A stretch of DNA of 64,000 nt from Salmonella enterica subsp. houtenae serovar Houten (GTDB taxonomy: Bacteria; Pseudomonadota; Gammaproteobacteria; Enterobacterales; Enterobacteriaceae), in assembly GCA_900478215.1 (NCBI GenBank), contig LS483478.1:682001-746000 (forward strand), in the 5' to 3' direction. Shown here piece after piece: positions 17,945 through 26,794 of the stretch. The notes under the pieces are model-generated. The model was given only the letters and a program-made list of their open reading frames with translations, ran no database searches and was not told where the DNA came from. The position numbers were made by a program, and so were the translations under genes. Position 1 is the first letter of the stretch. The number at the start of each line of letters is the position of its first letter.

Positions 17945-18778
17945 TTAGTAAGACTCGAATTTATTCTTTGAAATATTACCACCTCTATAATCTTTACCTT
18001 CATTGGATGAATAATCAAAGGATATATTATCAACCCTCGTTGCTTTACCATTGTTAAAGGAGTAAATGACTTTATTGAATTTATCACAACAATCTTCTTT
18101 TGAATTAAAAACAATGTTCTTTTTATAAGGTTCATATACAAAGGTTCCATTTTCCTTTGATAAAATCTTATCTTCTGTAAACTTATTATTGCCTGAAAGA
18201 TAAACAGTCTGACTACCATTATTTGGTCGATGGTCTGTTCTGGCTATCAGGTCGTAAAAACCATCGCCGTTAATATCTACAAACTCTAAAGATGGTGGGT
18301 CTATAGTATCAGAGATAGTTATAATCTCATTTTTATTATTAAATATTAATTTAATTTTATAGGTTCCTGAATCAGAACCATCAACCTTAATATCTTTCAG
18401 CACACCATTTTCGAATGAATTATTAGTCTGAATAGTTACAGGGACACATTTCTTATTGCACCAGTTGCCTGTATAACCTTTATTAGTACGGAAAAGCGAT
18501 ATAGTAGCAGTACTATCCTTTGTCTTTTCTTTTAGCTCAATCGATTTAAAGCTAATCACTCCACTTAGCAATATATTACTTTTATATTGATTATATATAT
18601 AACTACCAGATACAGCGTTCCTGGAAGAAACAATATTCATTGTAATATTGTTTCTTCCAATATTCCCACTATACATCGAAGAAGTAATATATTCAATATT
18701 CACTTCATCCGAAGCACTACAGAATAATGGTAATATGCACACCACTAATAACAATGATATCTTATTCATTAAACTCAC
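17945..18778 (-). CDS. Exported immunity candidate for the 773-aa effector
   Basis: 277 residues with a signal peptide (NKISLLLVVCILPLFCSASD), so periplasmic or, if the Cys is a lipobox, membrane-attached. The segment FVDINGDGFYDLIAR resembles a calcium-binding FG-GAP/dockerin-like loop. Base composition is much more AT-rich than vgrG. The start overlaps the effector stop by four bases (ATGA), which indicates coupled translation and supports an immunity function against the upstream GH19 effector. No known immunity family was recognised. Confidence 0.72.
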   Translation of the reverse strand: MSLMNKISLLLVVCILPLFCSASDEVNIEYITSSMYSGNIGRNNITMNIVSSRNAVSGSYIYNQYKSNILLSGVISFKSIELKEKTKDSTATISLFRTNKGYTGNWCNKKCVPVTIQTNNSFENGVLKDIKVDGSDSGTYKIKLIFNNKNEIITISDTIDPPSLEFVDINGDGFYDLIARTDHRPNNGSQTVYLSGNNKFTEDKILSKENGTFVYEPYKKNIVFNSKEDCCDKFNKVIYSFNNGKATRVDNISFDYSSNEGKDYRGGNISKNKFESY

Positions 18779-21096
18779 TCCAGCCCAAATGCGTTTTTTA
18801 CAATAGATAATTTATTAACTCGGTCATCCATATGATTCGGCTCTCTGGCTTTGTCTGGATAATAAGGATGCTCCTGCACTGCCCATCCATTGACATAAAC
18901 TGAAACCCAATAAACATCATCTTTGTCAGCTGTAGTGTTTAACTTAGGTTTTATATATTTCCAAAAATACCCAGATGCTAATGCAGCATATCTTGGATTT
19001 TCTGACAACTGTTTTGCTTTAGACACCGATGATGTTATATCAAACATTCTGCCATTAAGTTTAGTTTTGAGATACTCTTGGCATTTTGTGTAATTACTAC
19101 GGCCAGTAATCTGTAACAAACCTCGGCCTTTAAATAGCGGACCATCTCCAGTCTGATTATTTCCAAGATCACCACGACCTTCATATACATTTCCAGAAGC
19201 AGTTTCTTCTGTATACATTAAAAAACCAGTTTCGTGGAGAATTTGGGCCATAAAATGCGATTTCCGTAAAGGTGTGTTGATTTCAAATAACCTCATGGTT
19301 TCATTCAATGGTTTCAGATAAATACTGACTTCAGCTTCTTGATCGGAAGGGAGCATTAATTTTAATTGTTCATATGTAATAAGTTGATCATCATCGAATA
19401 AGGTTGACAAAAACACCACCGGATGAAAATGCCACACTGGCTCATCATTATTAAATGGCGGCACCCCGCTCATCCACTCCAGATCTGACTGCCACTTCTC
19501 ACAGTATGCCGTTTCCTCTGTGTCCAGATCCCTGTAGAACTCTTCCCACCGCCCCGTCGAGCGACCGCCGCACCACTCGCTGTGGTGTTTTATCACCAGC
19601 CGGTTCACCACATGCCTCACCAGCGGGTCACGCACCACCAGCGCCTGCCTGATCTCCTCTTCCGTCACTTTTCCGTCCTGGTCACTGTCCATCCTTACCA
19701 TCAGTTCACGGTAAAAGGGCGGCACCTGTTCGTACCATTCATCGCCCTGTGCTGCGGCCCGGCTGACGGAATCAAAGGCTTCCGGCACCCACCCCTCATA
19801 CGGGCTGCTGACCATATCACCACCGCTGTTTTCCTCCAGCGGCTGAAAACCCTGCTTCAGCAAATCGTACTGTCCGGCCTCTTCAACATCCTTCTCCGGC
19901 AGCCAGCCGCTTCCGGTGATGTTAAACCACCATTGCTTCGACTCATCCATGACCGGCGTTGTGGTTATCCGCGGAAGCATGTACTGAGCCTCCAGCGTCG
20001 CTGACGTGGCGCTAAATGTCGCCTGCTCTGCGGTCGCCTGGCGGGTGTATAATATTTTTCCTTTTGGCGCCCGAACCGTCCGTTTTTCCCCCTTAACGCC
20101 TTCCGGGTTGCCTAAAAACGCCGGCATCCTCGGGTCTGCACTCAGGACCTCAAGGTGGACAAACCATTCACGTTCAGTCTGACTGCCTTCTTTACCAGGG
20201 TACTCCTCACATCCCATAAATCCGACAGGCGTTCCGGCACTGACCTGCCATTCTTCCGTTTCCCCTCCCGCCTGCACCTGGTCAAAAACGCCCTTCGCCT
20301 TCGCCTTCTGCATCCACGCTGGCATCAGCGCCTGTATTTCGCCATCCGGCTCCATCAGCGTCGGGTCCAGCGTCACCCAGTACTGCTCATTTCCTGCCGT
20401 TTCCCCGTTCAGCAGGCGGACCAGGCCAAATGTCATCAGGGTCGACTGCTCCCCTCTCGTCACATAAAAACGTCCGGTACACGATGACGCAAAACGATCT
20501 CCCGCTTTCAGACTGTTACGGGTCTTCGGTGGTGCCTGATAAATTACAGGATCCCCGCTCTCCTGAGTCTCCGGCAACCCATTCTGACCGCTGGTATATT
20601 TACGCAACAGTATCCCGCTGTGCCCGGCCCTGACTTTATAGCAGAGGGATGCCGGATAATCTTTCACCGGCGCCAGATGCATGTACAGACTGTAAAATTC
20701 CAGCCAGCTTTTTTCTTTCTGCGGGTCTGGCTGACACTGCGATTTCACCAGGACAAAAGTGCTGCTGTAACGGAGCTCCTGCCCTTTCCAGGGCGCTGTC
20801 AGGTAGTCATTGTTTATCCGGTATGCCGCAATGGTGCCGTCGGCCATAAACTGAAGGGGAACCGGCTCTCCGGTACTGAGCGTATCCGGGGTGAGGGCAG
20901 AGCGCGGGTTAGACACCTCACTGATATGGACTGCGCCGTGCCACAATCCCTCACTGATATGGACTGCGCCGTGCCACAATCCGTTTCCTCCCAGCAGCCA
21001 GGTGCCGTGTGCTTCCGCGTCAATACGCTGCATTATCTCGTCCAGAGAACGAAATTCTTTTCCATCTTTATCCCTGATGGGGTAACTGATTTTCAT
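18775..21096 (-). CDS. VgrG-associated T6SS effector with GH19 lysozyme-like domain
   Basis: 773 residues. The N-terminal ~350 residues resemble a degenerate M23 peptidase fold (LWHGAVHIS, YSLYMHLAPV, EWFVHLEVLS) without a complete metal site, perhaps a structural adaptor. Residues 470-481 (DSDQDGKVTEEE) are a canonical EF-hand calcium loop. From residue ~563 a variable domain begins; HETG with Glu622, FKGRGLLQITGRSNY and ASGYFWKYI mark a GH19 lysozyme-like hydrolase that should cut peptidoglycan. An in-frame 33-bp tandem duplication repeats GLWHGAVHISE. The ATG overlaps the vgrG stop (ATGA) and the 3' end overlaps the immunity candidate, so the three form an operon. Confidence 0.82.
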   Translation of the reverse strand: MKISYPIRDKDGKEFRSLDEIMQRIDAEAHGTWLLGGNGLWHGAVHISEGLWHGAVHISEVSNPRSALTPDTLSTGEPVPLQFMADGTIAAYRINNDYLTAPWKGQELRYSSTFVLVKSQCQPDPQKEKSWLEFYSLYMHLAPVKDYPASLCYKVRAGHSGILLRKYTSGQNGLPETQESGDPVIYQAPPKTRNSLKAGDRFASSCTGRFYVTRGEQSTLMTFGLVRLLNGETAGNEQYWVTLDPTLMEPDGEIQALMPAWMQKAKAKGVFDQVQAGGETEEWQVSAGTPVGFMGCEEYPGKEGSQTEREWFVHLEVLSADPRMPAFLGNPEGVKGEKRTVRAPKGKILYTRQATAEQATFSATSATLEAQYMLPRITTTPVMDESKQWWFNITGSGWLPEKDVEEAGQYDLLKQGFQPLEENSGGDMVSSPYEGWVPEAFDSVSRAAAQGDEWYEQVPPFYRELMVRMDSDQDGKVTEEEIRQALVVRDPLVRHVVNRLVIKHHSEWCGGRSTGRWEEFYRDLDTEETAYCEKWQSDLEWMSGVPPFNNDEPVWHFHPVVFLSTLFDDDQLITYEQLKLMLPSDQEAEVSIYLKPLNETMRLFEINTPLRKSHFMAQILHETGFLMYTEETASGNVYEGRGDLGNNQTGDGPLFKGRGLLQITGRSNYTKCQEYLKTKLNGRMFDITSSVSKAKQLSENPRYAALASGYFWKYIKPKLNTTADKDDVYWVSVYVNGWAVQEHPYYPDKAREPNHMDDRVNKLSIVKNAFGLE
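19408..19666 (-). repeat. 259-bp repeat, full-length effector copy
   Basis: This is the partner of 17576-17834, encoding the conserved linker between the EF-hand and the variable GH19 domain. The two copies lie about 1.6 kb apart in direct orientation, enclosing the current GH19 tip and immunity gene. Confidence 0.9.
20917..20982 (-). repeat. In-frame 33-bp tandem duplication
   Basis: Two identical 33-bp units lie side by side (20917-20949 and 20950-20982) and encode GLWHGAVHISE twice. The perfect identity suggests a recent slippage event in the N-terminal M23-like region. Confidence 0.95.
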
Positions 21097-23312
21097 ACTA
21101 TATCCTTATCGGGAAAATATTCTCTGGACTTGTGGCGGCACCAGGTCTTGCGGGGGGGATTAAACGCGTCCTGGACGTTTCTTCGTGGCGGCTCCGCATC
21201 TTCCGTATCCTCTGCACCGGAAATACCAGCACTTTCATCCGGTAAAGCCTTCAGAACAGCGGGTTGTTGTGTCTGAACCGGCGTACCCGGACTGCCTCCG
21301 CTGTTGAGATTGATTTTCGGCCCCACGATATCCACGCCGCCCGCATGTATCACTACAAACGAGCTACCCACCTTCAGTGTGATTTTACCGCCACTTTCCA
21401 GTACGATGTCATTTCGTACCTTTATTCCCAGCGCCCCGCTCACCTTCCGCGCCAGATCCCCCTTCACCTCCAGACTGTGCGTCCCCTTCACCAGGCTGAT
21501 ATGGTCCCCGGTGGTGGTGTGTTCCTGCTTCCCTTCCACCGTCACCTTTCGGTCATGCTTCACATACAGCCCGTCATCGTGGCTGATACCCGCCATCCGG
21601 TCGTTCATCACCTTCAGCGTCTGGTCGTTACGTACCGTGATGCTACGGTTATTTGCCACCGTAATCGTCTGGTCGTGCCCGCCTTCCTTTTTCGTCCCCA
21701 CGCTGACCGTCTGGCCTTTCACCACCGTGATTTTCTGGTTATTCCCGATGCTCTCCGTGTGGTCGTGTCTGACTTTTGTGCTCCGGTCGTTCAGCACCTC
21801 CGTATCCATGTCCTTCTGCGCGTGGATATACACCTGCTCCTGGTTCGTCGCATCCTCAAAACGCAGCTCGTTAAAACCGCTGCCCTTGTACGTTTTTGAG
21901 CGGATGGTCATCTGCGTTTTTGTCCCCGGCAGACTCCCCGGTGAGCGGTTGTCCTGATGATAGGTACGCCCCATGATGATGGGCTGGTCCGGGTCGCCGT
22001 TCAGAAAGTCCACGATAACCTCCTGGCCCACACGGGGGATGGCAAGATTGCCGAACCCCGCTCCCGCCCACGCCTGCGACACCCGAACCCAGCACGAACT
22101 GTCCTCGTTCCCCGGGCAGTATCGATCCCAGTGGAACCGCACCCGCACCCGGCCATGTTCGTCGCAGAAGATTTCTTCGCCCGCCGGGCCGGTCACTATT
22201 GCGCTCTGCGGCCCGTCCACCGAAGGTTTCGGCTGTGGTGGTACGCGCCATGTCCTGTCCGCCGGGATAGCCTCGAAATGATTATCCAGCGTCGTTCCCT
22301 GTCCTCCGCTGCCGTGCAGCGCCTGCGGCTGGTCGCCGGTCAGTACACAACTCACCACCTGCCACTCCCGGTTCAGTCTCTCCGACGGGTGGCCTGTCAG
22401 CGTGAAGCGTTTTCCCGGACACAGCTCAGGGGAATTACTGATGCAGGTTGCTGTCTCTGTATCATGTCGCCAGCCCTCCATCTGGTAACGCGCAAATGCC
22501 TCCCCATGCGTCCCGTCCTTGAACCGCCCCGGATAGTCAAAGATTTCATACTGTGTACGCTGACCGTTCAGGTTCTCTGCGGCACGGTTGTAATAACCCG
22601 GCCAGCCCGGCGTTTTGAAGGTATAGTCCTGGGTTTCCACCGACGAAGGCCCGGTTCGCGCCCGGTAACGAAAACTACTGATACACATCGTGGAGACTTC
22701 CGTATCCGTGTTCGGATTAAACGGCATCTCACCCAGTGTCGATACCCCGGCCACATCATCACACAGCACCAGTTTCTGCGCGGCTCCTTGTGGCGCGTGC
22801 CAGTCAAAGTAGAAGATGCCTTCTTCTGACCACAGGCGGGTCAGGAATGCCAGGTCACTTTCCCCGTACTGCACGCAGAACTCCCGCGCCGGGTGGCTCT
22901 CATAAAATACCGGCGTCCACTCCGTGACGCCATTTTCATTAAGCAGGGTAGAAGAGAGGGTCTGAATATCCTGCTGCTGGAAGATGCGGAAGTTCTGACG
23001 CAGGCCACAACGCCACAGGGGAGGTACTATCGTCAGATGATAACGCATCTGCCAGTGATTATTTTCCCCCTGCATCACTTCGTTGATAATACCGCTGACG
23101 TAACGTTGCGCCTCCATCCCCTGCCAGATAGTCAGCACCGCGTTCTTTTCCAGAAAATTTGTCGCCGCCAGATCCGGCTGGTCGCTGGCGATATCCACCT
23201 CCAGTACAAAGGGGGTGGAATGGCACTGGTAAAGACTGAACCCCACCACTGCCGTGGCTGTCTCCTCCAGTCCGTCTATATTCAGCGTAAAACGCAGACC
23301 TTTTAATGACAT
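21093..23312 (-). CDS. vgrG: T6SS spike protein VgrG
   Basis: 739 residues of the VgrG/TssI family, the trimeric spike at the tip of the T6SS tube. The N-terminal gp27-like part (residues ~1-380), the OB-fold region (FHWDRYCPGNEDSSCWVRV, then GQEVIVDFLNGDPDQPIIMG) and the C-terminal beta-helix with repeated VxNDxxxxV units are visible. The C-terminal ~60 residues form an extension rich in Pro, Glu and Asp that may bind cargo. The ATG at 23312 is chosen over 23333 because GGGAGG lies directly upstream. No PAAR protein follows; the effector gene overlaps by four bases and is probably loaded on this spike. Confidence 0.92.
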   Translation of the reverse strand: MSLKGLRFTLNIDGLEETATAVVGFSLYQCHSTPFVLEVDIASDQPDLAATNFLEKNAVLTIWQGMEAQRYVSGIINEVMQGENNHWQMRYHLTIVPPLWRCGLRQNFRIFQQQDIQTLSSTLLNENGVTEWTPVFYESHPAREFCVQYGESDLAFLTRLWSEEGIFYFDWHAPQGAAQKLVLCDDVAGVSTLGEMPFNPNTDTEVSTMCISSFRYRARTGPSSVETQDYTFKTPGWPGYYNRAAENLNGQRTQYEIFDYPGRFKDGTHGEAFARYQMEGWRHDTETATCISNSPELCPGKRFTLTGHPSERLNREWQVVSCVLTGDQPQALHGSGGQGTTLDNHFEAIPADRTWRVPPQPKPSVDGPQSAIVTGPAGEEIFCDEHGRVRVRFHWDRYCPGNEDSSCWVRVSQAWAGAGFGNLAIPRVGQEVIVDFLNGDPDQPIIMGRTYHQDNRSPGSLPGTKTQMTIRSKTYKGSGFNELRFEDATNQEQVYIHAQKDMDTEVLNDRSTKVRHDHTESIGNNQKITVVKGQTVSVGTKKEGGHDQTITVANNRSITVRNDQTLKVMNDRMAGISHDDGLYVKHDRKVTVEGKQEHTTTGDHISLVKGTHSLEVKGDLARKVSGALGIKVRNDIVLESGGKITLKVGSSFVVIHAGGVDIVGPKINLNSGGSPGTPVQTQQPAVLKALPDESAGISGAEDTEDAEPPRRNVQDAFNPPRKTWCRHKSREYFPDKDIV

Positions 23313-23480
23313 TTTGACCTCCCTGGTATTCACAGGAAAAAAGACAGTCGCCGGACAGCAACGGTGGCAGTACAGTGTTACGCTTGCATTCAGGCACGCT
23401 ACCGCCGAAGTTTCCGGCGTCCGCCATCTCCCGTAAAAACGTAACTCCTTACTGGCACTGACTTTTCACTTCCGGCACAA

Positions 23481-23518
23481 CAAAAAACAGCACCCTGCCC
23501 GCCAGGACAGAATGCTGT
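23481..23518 (-). terminator. Rho-independent terminator of hcp
   Basis: Read leftward, a stem with outer ACAGCA / TGCTGT pairs and an inner CCTG / CAGG stem is followed by TTTTTTG. It lies between hcp and vgrG, so vgrG is expected to need read-through or its own promoter in the 170 bp before it. Confidence 0.78.
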
Positions 23519-23537
23519 CAGTTCATATAACCCGCAT

Positions 23538-24056
23538 TTACGCTTCCAGCGGCGCACGCCAGTCGTCGGCGCCAGAGGTGCCTGCGGAGACGTGCTCCCA
23601 CTCGATTTTGCGATAAGCCAGAGAGACTTTTACCAGTTGAGTGAACTCACGTTTTTCCGCGTCCTGGCAGTGCGGCATATGGCAATCGATATCCACGATG
23701 GTGGAGTCGGTCAGGCGGGTGGTGAAGAAATGCTCCTGTTTGCCTTCCACAGAGGTGCGGTACCAGTGCAGTTCGGTGGTCGGCAGCATTTCGCCGGAGG
23801 CCAGCGCGTTGTACAGTAGAGGAACCGCTTTGTTCAGCGCCACGGTGAAGATAAACGGTTTGTGCGAGCGCTGGCCTGACGGCTGACCGGACTGCGGGTC
23901 GGTCGGGACGGTAACGTTGTGGCTGAACTCCTGCACCAGCATTTCGTCTTCGTGTCCCTGAACGTAGATATTGCCGACAGATTCAGCGGTAAAGGCCCGG
24001 TCAGTAATCAGGCCCCGAGTTTGTCCTTTAATTGAGATATAACACGGTGTTGGCAT
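23538..24056 (-). CDS. hcp: T6SS tube protein Hcp
   Basis: 172 residues of the Hcp/TssD family, which form hexameric rings stacked into the T6SS inner tube. PTPCYISIKGQTRGLI at the N-terminus, the central FSHNVTVPTD and HKPFIFTVALNKAVPLLYNA, and a beta-rich C-terminus are typical. AAAGGAG lies nine bases upstream of ATG. The gene lies just before vgrG in the same direction but is separated by a strong terminator. The rest of the secretion machine is not in this window, so Hcp and VgrG here must work with a T6SS encoded elsewhere if they are used. Confidence 0.92.
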   Translation of the reverse strand: MPTPCYISIKGQTRGLITDRAFTAESVGNIYVQGHEDEMLVQEFSHNVTVPTDPQSGQPSGQRSHKPFIFTVALNKAVPLLYNALASGEMLPTTELHWYRTSVEGKQEHFFTTRLTDSTIVDIDCHMPHCQDAEKREFTQLVKVSLAYRKIEWEHVSAGTSGADDWRAPLEA

Positions 24057-24660
24057 TTCTCGTAACTCCTTTTATATGTCTGTAGCTATTTTGTTGCATT
24101 TTCTCATAACCATCATTGACCATACCTGAGTTTTTTATCCATATTTATGACCATTTAATCCATCATAGCCAAACAACTTTCTTTAATAAGCATGAAACCT
24201 TCTTTTATTTTCTTGTTTTCTGGGTGTAGATAAATCAAGAATAATATTATCTTATCTTTTTTTGTGTCTGCCTGTTTATTTTTGCTGTTCTATGTCTTCA
24301 GTATTATTAATACCTTTCATTTATTCATGAGCTTGATTGATTATTTGTGTTATTTATGTTCAAGCTTCTGTTTTTAATGGATTTTATATTATTTACGCAA
24401 TGCGGAAATAACCATGTAAGCCTTTATTGTCGTATGGTTTATACAATTTCCGTGTACGTCATCATAAACAAAATTATCTCGTTCATCTGTTGTAAAATTA
24501 TTATAATTTCTTATATCGGGAGTATCATACGCCTTAATGTCAATTCCGCATCATATTTTTGCATCATAAAAATGGCGCTTTGATAATATCCTCAATATCA
24601 GGAGTATCGTTTTTATGGTCCGGAAGTTATCCATGAAACATAATTTGACGGAATATATTT
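24057..24660. other. AT-rich gene-free stretch upstream of hcp
   Basis: About 600 bp, very AT-rich, containing the promoter region of hcp. A 78-codon hydrophobic frame at 24347-24583 lacks a ribosome-binding site and is Ile/Cys/Tyr-rich as expected of AT-rich noncoding DNA, so it is not called. Confidence 0.55.
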
Positions 24661-25239
24661 ATGGGTAATGATAGAGGCGGAAGTATAGCTCCCAAAGAGC
24701 GTATTAACATTCGCTACGTACTGAGGACTGATGGCCAGGCGTCAGAAGTGGAACTCCCGCTCAGCCTGCTGGTAACCGGGGATTTACTGGGTAAACCCGA
24801 CGACACGCCGCTGGATGAACGCCAGCCCGTTGCCATTGATAAAAATACCTTTAACGCCGTACTGGCGCAGTCCGGGATTGAACGTAACGTCTCTGTGCCG
24901 TCGGTACTCAGTGGTATGCCAGCCGCCAGATGGATGTGATCCTTCATGATCCGGTAATTCAGGAGCTGGAAGCGCTGTTACGTTCACTGAAACTGCTGGT
25001 TGAACGCACCGATCCGCGTGAAAACATCAAAATTTATCTGCTGTACGCCACTAAAGAAGAACTGCTGGATAATTTTGAGTTCGCCCCGGAAATCACCCAG
25101 AGCGGTTTCTATAAACATGTCTACTCCAACGGTTACGGCCAGTGTGGCGGCGAGCCTGTCGCGGCAGTTATCGGCAACTATGCGTTTCAAAATAACGCAG
25201 CGGATCTGAAACTACTATCTGTACGAAGCAATGGGGCAG
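24661..25239 (+). pseudogene. Fused remnants of T6SS sheath genes tssB and tssC
   Basis: The first ~85 codons (24661-24915) are the N-terminus of TssB (PKERINIRYVLRTDG, LPLSLLVTGDLLG), the small sheath subunit. After a frame change at about 24928 the sequence becomes an internal part of TssC, the large sheath subunit: DVILHDPVIQELEALLRSLK, then NIKIYLLYATKEELLDNFE, TQSGFYKHVYSNGYGQCGGE and NYAFQNN. Most of tssB and both ends of tssC are missing, and the sequence ends abruptly at a phage-type integrase fragment. It shows that a complete T6SS cluster once stood here or was recombined through this site. Confidence 0.85.
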
Positions 25240-25320
25240 CTACAGGCCTTGTGCATCGGTAAGCTTGTAAGGTTTATCGAGAGGTTTTGCGTTACGGATA
25301 GCGGTATCGGAGAGAGGCAT
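25240..25320 (-). pseudogene. N-terminal fragment of a P4-type tyrosine integrase
   Basis: The first 26 codons, MPLSDTAIRNAKPLDKPYKL plus TDAQGL, are the hallmark N-terminus of P4-family integrases that insert islands at tRNA genes. A TAG stop and the tssC remnant follow at once, so the catalytic domain is gone. The fragment lies 162 bp beyond the 3' end of tRNA-Phe and points the same way, the standard integrase position. It indicates that the island entered at this tRNA. Confidence 0.88.
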
Positions 25321-25481
25321 GGTGGGGCTCCATAGTTTATCGAACCGACAGGCCCCCAATTAAGCCCCAAAAACTATGGATGTCAAAAGACCCGTTGATA
25401 TTCAATGATACCATCGGGTCTCTTTAACTTACTGATTTTTATACGTCCTCGGACTTACTGAGACATCCCAGGACAAAAATA

Positions 25482-25557
25482 TGGTGCCCGGACTCGGAAT
25501 CGAACCAAGGACACGGGGATTTTCAATCCCCTGCTCTACCGACTGAGCTATCCGGGC
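25482..25557 (-). tRNA. pheV: tRNA-Phe (GAA)
   Basis: 76 nt including the encoded CCA. The acceptor stem GCCCGGA / TCCGGGC, the D-loop AGCTCAGTCGGTAGAGC, the anticodon stem GGGGATTGAAAATCCCC with GAA, and the T-loop GGTTCGATTCC are all intact. Its position beside yqgA and speC identifies it as the pheV copy, a known island insertion site. Confidence 0.97.
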
Positions 25558-25662
25558 AACGGGGCGCATTAAACCGTAATCGCCTCTCTTCGTCAACGGA
25601 ATTTCTTCAAATTAACGTAGACTGCACAATCTATCACCACATTGCTGCTATTGCACGCAGAA

Positions 25663-26370
25663 TCAGGCAAAAAACATCGCCCATGCGGCGGAAATCGGCA
25701 TCGCCAGCAACAGCGCCGGGAGCATATTCACTACCGGAAACATTTTGATTCCACATACACGCAAGCCGGTTGCCACCAGCAGCAGTCCGCCCACAGCGCT
25801 AAAGTCGCCCATCATTGCCGGCGTAGTCAGCGGAAGAATGAGGGTGGCGCAGGCGGCAAGCGTTAACTGGATAATCAACATCGGTGCGCAAATCGCCGAA
25901 ACGGCGATGCCAAGCGAACAGGCGAAAATAATGGCGGTGAAAAAATCCAGAAAAGATTTAGCGATCAAAATGTTTGGATCGCCGGTCATCCCTTCATGCA
26001 TCGCGCCGAAAATACCGGTGCCGCTGGCGCAAAAAAGTACAATGATAGCTACGTAACTTTGAATAAATGACTCGTATGTCGGCTTTTTACCCGATGCCAT
26101 AAATAATTGTTGGATTTTCGCAACTGCGCCATTAATACCTTTTTCCAGCAAACAAAACTCGCCGATAAGCGCGCCGACCAGCGTCGCCAGCACCATCACC
26201 GGGAGATTAGCGCACTTCATCACCAGCAGAATACCAATTCCCAGAGAACACAGACCAAAAATAGACGTCATTGAGACGCGAATCCGTTCTGGCAGACGCT
26301 GACTTAACAGCGCGCCGATAACGCCGCCGAATAAAATTGCGCCAGCGTTAATAAAAGGTCCAATTACCAC
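25663..26370 (-). CDS. yqgA: DUF554 inner-membrane protein YqgA
   Basis: 235 residues with 6-7 hydrophobic segments and the DUF554 opening GPFINAGAILFGGVIGALLS. The function is not established; the family is described as a possible membrane transporter. The length agrees with the E. coli protein. It lies between tRNA-Phe and speC as in other enterics and marks the right end of the island. Confidence 0.92.
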   Translation of the reverse strand: MVIGPFINAGAILFGGVIGALLSQRLPERIRVSMTSIFGLCSLGIGILLVMKCANLPVMVLATLVGALIGEFCLLEKGINGAVAKIQQLFMASGKKPTYESFIQSYVAIIVLFCASGTGIFGAMHEGMTGDPNILIAKSFLDFFTAIIFACSLGIAVSAICAPMLIIQLTLAACATLILPLTTPAMMGDFSAVGGLLLVATGLRVCGIKMFPVVNMLPALLLAMPISAAWAMFFA

Positions 26371-26794
26371 AATGACTCCCGTTATTTGTCTTTCAAATTG
26401 CCCTATTATCGCGCGATTAAGCTGTTGATAGCTTGATTATCTGTGACGTATGGAGCGCTGATTTTACCTTGCGCCGTCTGGTGAAAGGTGCCATGATTGC
26501 GCGAAATTTCTCCTGCCAGCATGGGGCTCGCCGGGATGAACATAGCGCCTTTATATTGTCTTCACTGTCGCCTGACTGCGCGAGGTTTGCCCCTTTCTTT
26601 CCTTTTTTTGTCATCCCCCCTATGCGGTGAGGGCAGCGCACGCTCACTGCAGGACAACAGTAAAATCAGAAACAGTCTGTTTTTACTGATGTCTGACGGT
26701 CGAAGCTGGTATCCAGTTTGACCCGGCATCTCGTTGGGCAAGGCATTGGGCCTTGTCCGGGGTTACTCTACTCCCGAAACGGGTATTTGCGCTT
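26371..26794. other. Divergent yqgA/speC intergenic region
   Basis: About 420 bp holding the yqgA and speC promoters. The small frames inside it have no ribosome-binding sites and are not called; no riboswitch-like structure was recognised. Confidence 0.5.

Noticed and set aside
21093..24056. A PAAR-type spike tip or chaperone gene with vgrG
   Set aside because: No PAAR repeat and no DUF4123/DUF1795-type adaptor gene is visible between hcp and the effector.
24347..24583. 78-codon hydrophobic frame upstream of hcp
   Set aside because: Composition matches AT-rich noncoding DNA and no ribosome-binding site precedes it.
25482..25557. Search for a second att copy of the tRNA-Phe 3' end within the window
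   Set aside because: I did not see another copy of the tRNA 3' sequence to the left, so the far end of the island cannot be set from this window.
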